A DNA stretch of 34,444 nt from an uncultured Alphaproteobacteria bacterium (GCA_902596065.1 CACJSL010000009.1:1-34444), one strand, 5' to 3'. Counted from the first letter of the stretch, positions 8,413 to 16,717 are shown. A program made the numbers and translations. Notes: generated by a model not told the origin, from the sequence alone.

Positions 8413-10032
8413 TTGGATAATTTCGATATAGTTATTGTTGGAGCAGGTTCAGCTGGATGTATAGTTAGTAATCAAATAATTAAAAATACAAACTTAAAAG
8501 TATTATTAATTGAGGCAGGTCCAGGTGATAATAGCCCAACTATCCAAGTACCCCTTGGTTATGGCATGACTTTCTATCACAAAAAAATGAATTGGAATTT
8601 TTATTCTGAAGCACAAAAGAATTTAAATAATCGAGAAATTTATTATCCACGAGGAAAAGTTTTAGGAGGATCTGGATCAATAAATGCTATGATTTATGCA
8701 CGAGGATTAAGTTCAGATTTTCAAAATTGGAATTTAAGTAGTGATTGGTCTTGGAAAAATATTAAAGCTACCTATGATCAAATAGAATTTACTGTTAATG
8801 ACAAAACAAATATATTACCTCCTAATAAAATTCCAGTAAATGATGTAAGCAAAAAACATCATCTAATATTAAGAAATTTTTTTGATGCAGCTAATGATTT
8901 TAAATTTAACTTTAATAAACAACTAAAAACATCTCTAGAAAATCAAGTTGGAAATTACAATGTTAATATATTTAACGGATTTAGAACTTCATCATCTAAA
9001 GTTTTTTTAAAACCTATAATTAAACATCCTAATTTAACTATTTTTACTAAAACAGAAGTTTTAAAATTAAATTATGAAAATAATAAAATAATAAGTTTAA
9101 AGATTAAGCACAAAAATAAAGTAATTTCAGTAAAACCAAAGATAGGTACAATCTTATCAAGTGGAGCAATAATGACGCCTTATCTTTTGCTAAAATCAGG
9201 TATAGGTAATGCCGAAGAACTAAATAATTATAATATCCCTATCAATTTACACAGCCCTCATATTGGTAAAAATTTACAAGATCATTTAGGTTTAGATTAC
9301 TTATACAAAACATCTATGATGACTTTAAATTATGATCTAGGTACTTGGAGTGGAAGAATAAAATCAATTTTAAAATATTTATATAATAGAACAGGTCCTT
9401 TTGCATTAAGCCTCAATCAAGGAGGAGGGTATATTAATTGGAATTCATTAGACCCTTACCCTAACATTCAACTATATTTTAACCCATTAACTTATTCAGT
9501 TTCTTATAAAAAAAATAGACCTTTACTTAAAACTGATAAATTTAATGGTTTTATCATTGGCTTTAATTCATGTAGACCAAAAAGCCTTGGGGAAGTTAAA
9601 TTAAGAGCATCTAAAACAGATTATTTACCAAGTATAGATCCAAAATATTTAAGTGATGAAAGAGATATTCATGATTTATATTCGGCTTTTGATTTTATTA
9701 GAAACTTTTCAACTAATAGACACTTAAAAGAAATAATTGATTCATCAGTAAATATTACTCCTATAAATGCAAATAATGAAGAATTACTTGGCCACTTTAA
9801 ATCAAATGCTGGCACTGTTTATCATCCTTGTGGAACATGTCGTATGAGTAAAGATATTAATTCAGGCGTTGTCTCTGAAAAACTAAAAGTTCATGGTATT
9901 AAAAATTTATGGATAGTGGATGCTTCTATTATGCCAAATATTACATCAGGAAATATCAATGCCCCTGTTATGATGCTATCATATTTATCTAGTAAAATTA
10001 TTATAGAAGAATTAAAACAAAAATATAAATGA
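8413..10032 (+). CDS. GMC-family FAD-dependent oxidoreductase (choline/alcohol/sugar dehydrogenase-like)
   Basis: 539 residues, full family length. The N-terminal FAD motif is IVIVGAGSAGCIVS (G10-x-G12-x-x-G15), with PRGKVLGGSGSINAMIYARG as the first GMC signature. C-terminal YHPCGTCRM has the catalytic His at ~471, and DASIMPNITSGNINAP has the partner Asn. No signal peptide, so cytoplasmic. It starts with TTG 5 bases after the deaminase stop and overlaps the next gene by 4 (ATGA), so it is in the nag operon. Family members oxidise alcohols or sugars at C1, C2 or C3. Together with the dehydratase downstream, oxidation of a sugar to a lactone or acid is a reasonable inference, but the substrate is not readable. 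The closest annotated name is likely choline-dehydrogenase-like (COG2303). Confidence 0.9.
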   Translation: MDNFDIVIVGAGSAGCIVSNQIIKNTNLKVLLIEAGPGDNSPTIQVPLGYGMTFYHKKMNWNFYSEAQKNLNNREIYYPRGKVLGGSGSINAMIYARGLSSDFQNWNLSSDWSWKNIKATYDQIEFTVNDKTNILPPNKIPVNDVSKKHHLILRNFFDAANDFKFNFNKQLKTSLENQVGNYNVNIFNGFRTSSSKVFLKPIIKHPNLTIFTKTEVLKLNYENNKIISLKIKHKNKVISVKPKIGTILSSGAIMTPYLLLKSGIGNAEELNNYNIPINLHSPHIGKNLQDHLGLDYLYKTSMMTLNYDLGTWSGRIKSILKYLYNRTGPFALSLNQGGGYINWNSLDPYPNIQLYFNPLTYSVSYKKNRPLLKTDKFNGFIIGFNSCRPKSLGEVKLRASKTDYLPSIDPKYLSDERDIHDLYSAFDFIRNFSTNRHLKEIIDSSVNITPINANNEELLGHFKSNAGTVYHPCGTCRMSKDINSGVVSEKLKVHGIKNLWIVDASIMPNITSGNINAPVMMLSYLSSKIIIEELKQKYK

Positions 10033-11126
10033 AAATAAAGAAATTAGAAACTTTTACCAAACCATTTGTAAGTTTTGTTAAAGTTACTTTAGAAGATGGC
10101 TCAACTGGAATTGGGCAAATGTCAACTTATCATGCTGATATAACAGCACAAATATTTCATAAACAGGTTTGTCCTTGGATTTTAGGAAAGAACTATGAAG
10201 ATTTTGAAGACATTGAAAACTTAATATTAGAAAAAGAACATAAATTTCCTGGTTCTTACTTATTACGTGCAATTGCTGGTTTGGATACAGCATTATGGGA
10301 CCTAAAAGGAAAACTAAAAAAGTTACCAGTTGTTTCATTAATTGGTGGCAATCCTGGTTTTCTAAAAATTTATGGATCATCTATGAAAAGAGATATTCAG
10401 CCTTATGATGAAGCAAAAAGATTTAAAACTCTTCAAGATGAAAAAGGTGTAAGTGCATTCAAATTTAGGATTGGATCAGAATGTGGAAGAGGAAAAGATG
10501 AATGGGAAGGTAGAACAGAAGAAATTGTTAGATTAATTAACAAAGAACTTGATATATCTACATCTAAACTAGTTGATGCAAATAGCTGCTACTCTTCTGA
10601 ACAAGCAATAGAGATTGGCAAGTTACTTATAGATAATAATATAACTCATTTTGAAGAACCATGCCCTTATTGGGACCCAGAAGAAACAAAAAAAGTTACA
10701 GAAGCACTAGAAATTGATGTCACTGGAGGAGAACAAGATTGTGATTTTAGAATATGGAAAGATATGATTGATAGAAAAATTGTTAATATATTTCAGCCAG
10801 ATGTTATGTACATGGGAGGATTAACAAGAATCTTAAAACTAGCTAATATGATTAGTAAGTCTGGTTTTACGTGCACACCTCATGCTGCAAATTTATCTCT
10901 TGTCACAGTTTGTACAATGCATTTTTTAAAGGCTATACCCAATGCTGGTAAATACTTAGAATATAGTATTGAGGGTGAAGATTATTATCCATGGCAGAAA
11001 AATTTATTTTCTAAACATCCATTCAATATTATTGAAGGAAATGTTGAAATTTCTGATGATCCTGGATGGGGAGTTGAAATTAATAAAAATTGGCTTGAAA
11101 CATCAGATTATAATATTTCTGAATAG
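10029..11126 (+). CDS. Enolase-superfamily acid-sugar dehydratase (mandelate racemase subgroup)
   Basis: 365 residues with the two-domain enolase fold. Metal ligands are D183 (KLVDAN), E209/E210 (FEEP) and E235 (GGEQD). The general acid/base D258-H285 dyad (QPDVMYMGG, TPHAA) marks the mandelate racemase subgroup. At the KxK position it has K145-F-R147, so the second lysine is arginine. Such enzymes dehydrate aldonic or uronic acids to 2-keto-3-deoxy acids, or racemise them. It starts within the GMC stop codon (ATGA overlap), so oxidation and dehydration of one substrate are probably coupled. The aldolase or kinase that would complete such a pathway is not adjacent. I am sure of the superfamily but not of the substrate. 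Confidence 0.88.
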   Translation: MKIKKLETFTKPFVSFVKVTLEDGSTGIGQMSTYHADITAQIFHKQVCPWILGKNYEDFEDIENLILEKEHKFPGSYLLRAIAGLDTALWDLKGKLKKLPVVSLIGGNPGFLKIYGSSMKRDIQPYDEAKRFKTLQDEKGVSAFKFRIGSECGRGKDEWEGRTEEIVRLINKELDISTSKLVDANSCYSSEQAIEIGKLLIDNNITHFEEPCPYWDPEETKKVTEALEIDVTGGEQDCDFRIWKDMIDRKIVNIFQPDVMYMGGLTRILKLANMISKSGFTCTPHAANLSLVTVCTMHFLKAIPNAGKYLEYSIEGEDYYPWQKNLFSKHPFNIIEGNVEISDDPGWGVEINKNWLETSDYNISE

Positions 11127-11180
11127 GATTGAATTGAATTAATTTAAAATATATAATCTTTGTAAAAAAGGTAATTATAT

Positions 11181-11369
11181 ATGGCTACGTATGAATGTTC
11201 TAAGTGTGGAATGTCTGTAAACGCAACATGTGGTAAATGTGATGATCCATTAGTTGATGATACAATTGATGTAAATGGTACTTCTGTTCAAGTTTCAAAA
11301 TGCCCTAATGATCATGGCAAAATAAAATCACCAAGTTGTTGTGGTGAAGATATGTCTTGCACGTTATAA
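11181..11369 (+). CDS. Cys-rich 62-residue zinc-ribbon-like protein
   Basis: Small acidic protein with eight cysteines: C6-x2-C9, C17-x2-C20, C41, C53, C54 and C60, plus H45 in CPNDH. The paired CxxC knuckles at the N-terminus look like a zinc ribbon or a rubredoxin-like metal site. The last third (PSCCGEDMSC) resembles the ends of small metal-binding proteins. A good AAAGG (11167-11171) lies 9 bases before the ATG. It follows the dehydratase by 54 bases in the same direction and may have its own promoter. No function is recognised; a metal-binding or redox role is inferred only from cysteine spacing. Confidence 0.75.
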   Translation: MATYECSKCGMSVNATCGKCDDPLVDDTIDVNGTSVQVSKCPNDHGKIKSPSCCGEDMSCTL

Positions 11370-11374
11370 AAAAA

Positions 11375-12169
11375 CTATTTTAAAAAATTTTTAATTTCTA
11401 AATTTACCAATTTAGATTTTTCATAATACGCCATATGCTTCATTGATTTAATAATTTTTATTTGACTGTTTTTAATTTCTTTATGTAATTTCATACTCAT
11501 TTTAGGTGTAGAATTTATGTCCTTTTCGCCAGTAATTATTAAAGTTGGAAAAGTAAATTGATTAAAATTGATTTTTTCATTATTAGATTTAGTAAATAAT
11601 TTATATACTGGTAAAAAATTTTCTTTTTTATTTTTTTCTAATATTTTATAAAATTTTTTATATATTTTAGGATTTTCTTTTAAATACTTTTGTGAAAACC
11701 ATCTTTTAATTGCTATATTTGAAATACTACTTCCCTTAAGTGCCAATTGATACCTTGAAAATACTAAATCTTTTTCTTTTTTTGATCTTTTATAAACTGA
11801 AGAAATTAATACTAACTTATTAATTTTTTTGTTAAAATTATTGCAAAATTGGAGAGCAATTAAACTTCCTATTGAAAAACCTATTAAATTAACTTTAGTA
11901 AAACCTAGATAATTTATAAGGTTATTTAATTGAATACCTAAATTTTGATAGTTTATTTTTTTTAATTTTTTTTTTGTCCTACCATGATTTAATAAATCAT
12001 AGAAAAGAATATTCTTTTTAAAATATCTTTTTTGATTAGACCAAGCTGAACTATCTAATCCAACTCCATGTATAAAAATTGTGGGGATATTTTTTTTATC
12101 TAAGTGGTATTCATAGTAAGTATCATTTTTATCATAACCTTTTATAAATTTGTTGGTTATGGTTTGCAT
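11375..12169 (-). CDS. Alpha/beta hydrolase
   Basis: 264 residues. IFIHGVGLDSSAW gives the oxyanion-hole HG, GFSIG at 97-101 the nucleophile elbow (Ser99), TGEKD the acid (Asp217), and MKHMAYYEK the His (His245). The order and spacing are those of esterase/lactonase/C-C hydrolase types of this fold. The start codon shares one base with the LLM stop (TAATG on the minus strand), so the two are translationally coupled and probably act on the same compound, for example hydrolysing an ester or lactone formed by the monooxygenase. The stop lies 5 bases from the stop of the convergent Cys-rich gene. Substrate unknown. Confidence 0.88.
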   Translation of the reverse strand: MQTITNKFIKGYDKNDTYYEYHLDKKNIPTIFIHGVGLDSSAWSNQKRYFKKNILFYDLLNHGRTKKKLKKINYQNLGIQLNNLINYLGFTKVNLIGFSIGSLIALQFCNNFNKKINKLVLISSVYKRSKKEKDLVFSRYQLALKGSSISNIAIKRWFSQKYLKENPKIYKKFYKILEKNKKENFLPVYKLFTKSNNEKINFNQFTFPTLIITGEKDINSTPKMSMKLHKEIKNSQIKIIKSMKHMAYYEKSKLVNLEIKNFLK

Positions 12170-13341
12170 TAAGATGCTTGTTTAATTCTAGCCTTACTCT
12201 TATCTTTAAAATGAGGTATTACCTTTTCAGTAAACATTTTAATACTATTCATACAATCTTTATGATTCACACCTGGAAAATTTGACCACACTTGCAAGTA
12301 TTCTAAGTTTAATTCTGATTGTAATTCTTCAATTTTTGAAATAACATAGTCGATTGTACCGAACAGCATATTACGTTCATGGAGAAAGTCATAATTAAGT
12401 AAATCAAGTTTATTTTCAGTTTTTGGAAGCTCTTCATCAGGATTCATATGATTACCTAAGCCCCTCCAATGACATACCCACTTAATATAATTTATCATTT
12501 GTTCGCCAGCTTTTTCCTTAGCTTCTTCCATGGAATTAGCTAAAAACATATCCCTTACCAAACATATTCCTTCGCCCATTTCTACATTTCTTTTTTCAAT
12601 TTTTGATTTAGCATTTTTATAAACTTCAAAACGTTTTTTTAGAGTTTTAACTGTAGGAATCCACATTATAGTATTTATATTATTTTTTGCTGCCCACTCT
12701 ATAGAGCTGTTACTATCTACTACTTGCCAAAGAGGAGGGTGGGGTTTTTGAATAGTTCTAGGCACAATACTTAATTTCTTTAAAATTTTTGTTTTAATAT
12801 CCATGAATTCTTCATTAGGTGGGCTCATACTATGATTCCATTCAAAATTTGGAGTAGGGTATGTATAAAATTCACCTTTGTGATCAAAAAACTTTTCAGA
12901 CCATGCTTTTTTTAATATTGTTATTGTTTCTTCAAATAATCTAAAATTTTTTTCATTATTTTTTGTATCTGCCTCTGGATTAATATTTAAGGCTTCTCTT
13001 CCATAAATTCCTCTTCCAATTCCAGCTTCCACCCTTCCATTAGACAATTGATCTAATAAGGCAATATCTTCAGCTATTCTTATTGGATTCCAAAAAGTAA
13101 TAATACTTGCAGCTTGCCCTATACGAATATTATTTGTTCTTGCAGCTATATCTGCACTTAACATTAGCGGGTTTGGACATATTTCCATTCCTTCATGACT
13201 AAAATGATGTTCAGTGAACCAAATGGAGTCCCAATTATTTTGATCACAATAAACGGATATTTCTCTTATTTCCTCTAAGATTTGAGTATATTTTTTTTGA
13301 TTATTCCAATTTGTTGAATTACAAAAATAACCGAATTTCAT
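12169..13341 (-). CDS. LLM-class flavin-dependent monooxygenase (bacterial luciferase-like)
   Basis: About 390 residues from the chosen start. It begins MKFGYFCNSTNW; SIWFTEHHF, NPLMLSADIAARTNNIRIGQ, WNPIRIAEDIALLDQLSNGR and VEAGIGRG are the hallmark TIM-barrel strands of luciferase-like monooxygenases, which use reduced FMN and oxygen. I choose ATG 13341 because GGAGG lies 6 bases upstream on the coding strand. A GTG at 13377 would add 12 residues, but that stretch holds the ribosome binding site and a stable hairpin, so it is leader rather than protein. The flavin reductase partner is not adjacent. The stop-start overlap with the hydrolase suggests a two-step degradation of an organic substrate (inference). 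Confidence 0.92.
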   Translation of the reverse strand: MKFGYFCNSTNWNNQKKYTQILEEIREISVYCDQNNWDSIWFTEHHFSHEGMEICPNPLMLSADIAARTNNIRIGQAASIITFWNPIRIAEDIALLDQLSNGRVEAGIGRGIYGREALNINPEADTKNNEKNFRLFEETITILKKAWSEKFFDHKGEFYTYPTPNFEWNHSMSPPNEEFMDIKTKILKKLSIVPRTIQKPHPPLWQVVDSNSSIEWAAKNNINTIMWIPTVKTLKKRFEVYKNAKSKIEKRNVEMGEGICLVRDMFLANSMEEAKEKAGEQMINYIKWVCHWRGLGNHMNPDEELPKTENKLDLLNYDFLHERNMLFGTIDYVISKIEELQSELNLEYLQVWSNFPGVNHKDCMNSIKMFTEKVIPHFKDKSKARIKQAS

Positions 13342-13408
13342 ACCTACCCTCCAACTTTTGTAGGCGACCGATCCCACTTTCGTATCTTACGACGAGTTAT
13401 GTATCGCA
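13342..13408 (-). promoter_or_regulatory. Structured, comparatively G+C-rich leader of the LLM gene (candidate cis-regulatory RNA)
   Basis: On the minus strand a promoter-like TTGTTT and TACTAT, 16 bases apart, precede an RNA that would begin near a GCGAT (13403-13407 on plus). This can pair with GTCGC (13364-13368). Inside lies a hairpin TCGTA-AGA-TACGA (13380-13392). Then CCTAC (13360-13364) pairs with GTAGG (13343-13347), placing the GGAGG ribosome binding site in its loop. The composition is much richer in G+C than the surroundings, and the structure spans the whole 5' leader. I recognise no named riboswitch class. Confidence 0.5.
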
Positions 13409-13513
13409 ATATCTATAGTATTCTTTAATGAGAAAAAAACAATAAATATGTAATAAATTGTTAATTAAAACTGTGATAATGTTAATTTATTTAATAAAAG
13501 CTCTAATTTATTA

Positions 13514-14173
13514 ATGATCAAAAATATAATATTCGATTTTGATGGAGTTTTGGTTGATAGTGAGAAACTTGTTGGCCGGGCTTTCGCACAATATTTGGCA
13601 GATAGAAATATCCCATTTTCTGAAGAAGAATTTGCACTTTATGCTGGTAAAAAAACTATACATATAATTCAAGAACTTTCTGTAAAATTTAAAATTGAAA
13701 ATCAAAAAAATTTTTTTGATGATATTATGAAAATTGCTTTAGATATTTTTGTAAATGAATTAACGCCTGTACCAGGAGCAGAAAATTTTTTAAAGAGTTC
13801 AAATTGTAATTTTTTTATTGGATCTAATAGTATGAAAGAAAGAATTCTTATAGGTTTAAAAAAAGTAAATTTCGAAAGTTATTTTAAAGAAGATAAAATA
13901 TTTTCTTTTGATATGGTAAGTAATCCAAAACCAGAGCCAGATGTATATTTAAAAGTTATTGAAACTTATAAACTTAATAAAGATGAAACAATTATTATTG
14001 AAGATAGTGCAGTTGGAGTTACTGCTGGTGTGAAAGCAGGTGTAAAAGTTATAGGCTTTACTGCTGGCGGACATTGGTTTCCTCAAAGATCACAACAAGA
14101 ATTACTAGATGCAGGAGCTGATTTAATTATTGATAATTACATTGATTTATCAAAAAAAATTAAAGACTTATGA
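13514..14173 (+). CDS. HAD-superfamily phosphatase/phosphoglucomutase-like hydrolase
   Basis: 219 residues, HAD subfamily IA. Motif I DFDGVLVDSE puts the nucleophile at Asp8 and general acid at Asp10. The cap helices follow, then motif II in FIGSNS, motif III with Lys in NPKPEPDVYL, and motif IV EDSAVGVTAG. This arrangement matches beta-phosphoglucomutase, phosphoglycolate phosphatase and sugar-phosphatase relatives (GPH/YcjU-like). It heads a group with the membrane methyltransferase (4-base ATGA overlap). The C-terminal GGHWFPQRS tail is seen in some sugar-phosphatase relatives. Exact substrate unknown. Confidence 0.88.
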   Translation: MIKNIIFDFDGVLVDSEKLVGRAFAQYLADRNIPFSEEEFALYAGKKTIHIIQELSVKFKIENQKNFFDDIMKIALDIFVNELTPVPGAENFLKSSNCNFFIGSNSMKERILIGLKKVNFESYFKEDKIFSFDMVSNPKPEPDVYLKVIETYKLNKDETIIIEDSAVGVTAGVKAGVKVIGFTAGGHWFPQRSQQELLDAGADLIIDNYIDLSKKIKDL

Positions 14174-14634
14174 ATGAAGGGCCATTAGTTAAAGGAAATC
14201 CTCTAAGAATTTCAGTCTATGCATTATTATTTTGTTATATTATTGGGGAATTTATTTTACCAAAGTATCCTTTAATTTATATTATTAATTTAATAGGTAT
14301 AACTGGTTTAATTATCAGTCTAATATTTTTCTTCTCTGGATTTGAAATTTTTAAATCTTATAAAGAAAACCCTGTCCCAACCTCAGCTTCTAAAAGATTA
14401 ATTAAAACTGGAATTTTTGCATATACTCGCAATCCTATTTATTTATCTTTTGTTCTGTTTCATTTCAGTATGTTTCTTGTTTTTGAAAATGTTATGTATT
14501 TTTTAACTTCTATAATATTATTTATATGGATAAATAATTACGTTATAAAACCTGAAGAAGAATATCTAACTAATACTTTTGGAGATGAATACATAAGATA
14601 TAAAGAAGCTGTTAGTAAATGGATTATTTTTTAA
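14170..14634 (+). CDS. Membrane methyltransferase-like protein (isoprenylcysteine/phospholipid methyltransferase family)
   Basis: 154 residues with about four membrane segments (residues ~11-30, 35-55, 92-112, 115-130). The conserved C-terminal signature is TGIFAYTRNPIYLSFVLF, then PEEEYLTNTFGDEYIRYKE, which is the SAM-binding RNP-x-Y...EE-x-x-L...F-x-x-Y pattern of the ICMT/PEMT superfamily. Bacterial members have mostly unknown acceptors. It overlaps the HAD gene by four bases and is followed after 28 bases by the TPR gene, so the three may form one transcript. Confidence 0.85.
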   Translation: MNEGPLVKGNPLRISVYALLFCYIIGEFILPKYPLIYIINLIGITGLIISLIFFFSGFEIFKSYKENPVPTSASKRLIKTGIFAYTRNPIYLSFVLFHFSMFLVFENVMYFLTSIILFIWINNYVIKPEEEYLTNTFGDEYIRYKEAVSKWIIF

Positions 14635-14662
14635 TGTAGAAGTTTAGAAGAGAGTTAAAGTT

Positions 14663-15130
14663 GTGATTAAATTATGGATATTTGTTATAATATTATTCAG
14701 TCATAATATATATGCCCAATATGACTCTAAAGATGAAAATAGAATAATAGATACTTCTGATCAAATAATAATTTTATATAATTTAGCTAAAAAAAATATT
14801 GAAGATAAAGAATTTAAAAAATCACTTAAATTACTTAAAGCTCTTTCAAGAAGAGATGATCTAGGAAGTTATGAAATAGAAATATTTAATTTACTTGGTG
14901 ATAGTTATAGAAAAATAAAAAAACCTAATTTTGAAAAGTCAGAAAAAGCATACAAAAAAGCACTAGCTATTGATGAAAATAATATTGTAACATATTTCAA
15001 TTTAATTGACCTTTATTTATTAATTAATGAGAAAGAAAAAGCTGAAGAAATATTAATTAAACTTGGTAATTTGATAGGTACTGATCAAAATGTATACAAA
15101 GAATTAAAAGAAGAGATATTAAACTTTTAA
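14663..15130 (+). CDS. Small exported TPR-repeat protein
   Basis: 155 residues starting at a GTG. The first ~19 residues (MIKLWIFVIILFSHNIYAQ) form a signal peptide ending at an AQ site. The rest is alpha-helical with about two to three tetratricopeptide units: KNIEDKEFKKSLKLLKALSR, then SEKAYKKALAIDENNIVTYF and DLYLLINEKEKAEEILIKLG. It is probably a periplasmic or membrane-attached scaffold. A purine-rich GAAGAGAG lies ~9 bases before the GTG. It ends by overlapping the convergent kinase gene by 4 bases. No specific function can be assigned. Confidence 0.75.
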   Translation: MIKLWIFVIILFSHNIYAQYDSKDENRIIDTSDQIIILYNLAKKNIEDKEFKKSLKLLKALSRRDDLGSYEIEIFNLLGDSYRKIKKPNFEKSEKAYKKALAIDENNIVTYFNLIDLYLLINEKEKAEEILIKLGNLIGTDQNVYKELKEEILNF

Positions 15131-15987
15131 TTATATATTAAATTTTTAATTCTTTGATTTTTGTCAATTTTGATCACTATATCAGCTCTTTTTGGCAGCA
15201 CTCTAATCATAAATTTAGTAATTTTTTCATAATGAGATATAAAATATTCTAATTCTTTTTTATTCATAATTTTTTTATTATTTCTTTCCCTCATCATTTT
15301 TTCTTGTTTAAATCTCCAATTTAAAACATAGTTAAAACTTGAAGATTTTAAGAAAATTTTCTTTTCAAAAAGTTTAAATAAATTTGAATATTCATTTTTT
15401 AGTTTCTGATTATAAAAATTTCTCCATATCATGTGAGGATCTTCTTTTTTTTCTAATAAATTAATATTTTTATATAAATACTTTTTCTCTATTGGAGGTG
15501 ATCCACAACACCATCCTTCAAGAATTAAGATATCAGCTTTCTGAATAATCTTTTCTTTTTTTTTTGACCGATCATCCTTAAGTTTATCAAATATAGGTTT
15601 ATAAATAGGATACTTCTTATTTTGAAACGAATTAATATCTTTTATTAATTTATTTAAATCATGTGTACCAGGAACACCTCTAGTAATTAAAAGAGGATGA
15701 ATTTTTTTTGATAATATCCATCTTTCTTTCTTTGGCAAATAATAGTCATCTAGGCTTAATGTTAATATTTTTTTTTCATAAAATTTAAGAATATTTTTTT
15801 CAATAATTTTAAGTAAAGTTGATTTACCAATTCCTTGTGATCCAGAAATCAAAATTTTTTTTTGTTTTGAATTGGCAATGTTTTCAATTATAGGTAAAAT
15901 ATATTTACTTATGTATTTTTTTGAAAATTTTTTCTTAGTTAAAATACTTAAGTCTTTATTAATTGAATTGACAATTTTATTTTTCAT
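15127..15987 (-). CDS. D-glycerate 3-kinase (P-loop GLYK/YggC type)
   Basis: 286 residues. The P-loop GSQGIGKST is at 49-57, LSLDDYYLPKKER follows as the phosphoribulokinase/uridine-kinase-like substrate loop, then RGVPGTHDL, YPIYKPIFDKLKDDR and ILILEGWCCGSPP. The GVPGTHD and EGWCxG motifs are characteristic of the plant-type glycerate kinase branch, which makes 3-phosphoglycerate from D-glycerate and ATP. It is transcribed alone, converging on the TPR gene. It would feed glycerate from sugar-acid breakdown or photorespiration-like glycolate salvage into central metabolism. YggC/CoaA-like relatives share the fold, so the activity is likely rather than certain. Confidence 0.82.
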   Translation of the reverse strand: MKNKIVNSINKDLSILTKKKFSKKYISKYILPIIENIANSKQKKILISGSQGIGKSTLLKIIEKNILKFYEKKILTLSLDDYYLPKKERWILSKKIHPLLITRGVPGTHDLNKLIKDINSFQNKKYPIYKPIFDKLKDDRSKKKEKIIQKADILILEGWCCGSPPIEKKYLYKNINLLEKKEDPHMIWRNFYNQKLKNEYSNLFKLFEKKIFLKSSSFNYVLNWRFKQEKMMRERNNKKIMNKKELEYFISHYEKITKFMIRVLPKRADIVIKIDKNQRIKNLIYN

Positions 15988-16047
15988 AATAATTATATGT
16001 CAATTTACTATATTAAGATTAAGTGTATATAGAAAGTTTATAAACTT

Positions 16048-16641
16048 ATGAAATTTTTATTTGATTTAGGTGGAGTGTTTTTTGATTGGGATCCTAAATT
16101 TTTTTTTACAAAAATAATTTCTGATAAAGATGAGATGGATTTTTTTTTAACAAAAGTTTGTAATGATGAATGGAATTTAGCCCAAGATTCAGGTCGTAGT
16201 ATTGAAGATGGAGAAAAAGATATTATAAAAAAATTTCCTGAATATGAAAATCTTATAAGGCAATACTACCCAAATCATAGAAAAATGATCAAAGGAACTT
16301 TTCAATCTTCAGTTGATATTTTGGTAAAATTAAAACAAAATAATTATGAATGTTTTGTTTTATCTAATTGGTCCTCTGAAACATTTATAGACATTCCTAA
16401 AGAATTTAAATTTATGAATAATTTTGATGGCTTATTAATTTCTGGAGAAGACAAACTTGTTAAACCTGATCCTAAAATTTATTTATTAGCTATAGATAGA
16501 TTTAATTTAGATCCAAAAAATACAGTATTTATTGATGATAAGTTAGTAAATATTAATGCTGCTAAAAAACTTGGATTTAAAACAATACATTTAACTAATC
16601 CTAATATAATTGAATCTGAGATAAATAAATTTATAAAATAG
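16048..16641 (+). CDS. HAD-IA family phosphatase (YihX-like)
   Basis: 197 residues. Motif I FDLGGVFFDWDP has the nucleophile Asp6, but the usual second Asp two residues on is Gly, as in the YihX / alpha-glucose-1-phosphate phosphatase group. FVLSNWSSETF is motif II, KPDPKIYLLAI has the motif III Lys, and FIDDKLVNINAAKKLGF is motif IV. Complete for the family. It is divergent from the glycerate kinase with a 60-base gap. Glucose-1-phosphate phosphatase activity would fit the nearby alpha-glucoside genes, but this is only a family-based guess. Confidence 0.85.
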   Translation: MKFLFDLGGVFFDWDPKFFFTKIISDKDEMDFFLTKVCNDEWNLAQDSGRSIEDGEKDIIKKFPEYENLIRQYYPNHRKMIKGTFQSSVDILVKLKQNNYECFVLSNWSSETFIDIPKEFKFMNNFDGLLISGEDKLVKPDPKIYLLAIDRFNLDPKNTVFIDDKLVNINAAKKLGFKTIHLTNPNIIESEINKFIK

Positions 16642-16717
16642 AATAAATTTATTGAGCAGAGAAGTTTACTAGAGGAATACTTCTTTAGGAGGAAATAATA
16701 TGAAACTCTCTGCTCAC
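16640..16717 (-). ncRNA. Candidate LacI-controlled small RNA with anti-ribosome-binding-site segment
   Basis: A minus-strand promoter (-10 at 16724-16729) would start an RNA near 16717, exactly at the 5' arm of an inverted repeat TGAGCAGAGA/TCTCTGCTCA (plus 16653-16662 and 16707-16716, 10/10 match). A second stem GAAGT/ACTTC (16661-16665 and 16679-16683) can stack on the shortened outer stem. This leaves roughly 25 unpaired bases that contain TTTCCTCCTAAAG and GTTTCAT, the reverse complement of a Shine-Dalgarno plus ATG. The 3' side continues as an A/T-rich tail with short U-runs, a weak terminator at best. The plus-strand reading, a 19-codon ORF, is the main alternative. Existence of the RNA is inferred, not shown. 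Confidence 0.5.

Noticed and set aside
10084-10380. A 98-codon open frame on the minus strand
   Set aside because: Antisense to the dehydratase gene, no ribosome site and no recognisable protein features.
13342-13377. N-terminal extension of the LLM protein from GTG 13377
   Set aside because: The extension overlaps the GGAGG ribosome site and stem, while ATG 13341 has ideal spacing and gives the typical N-terminus.
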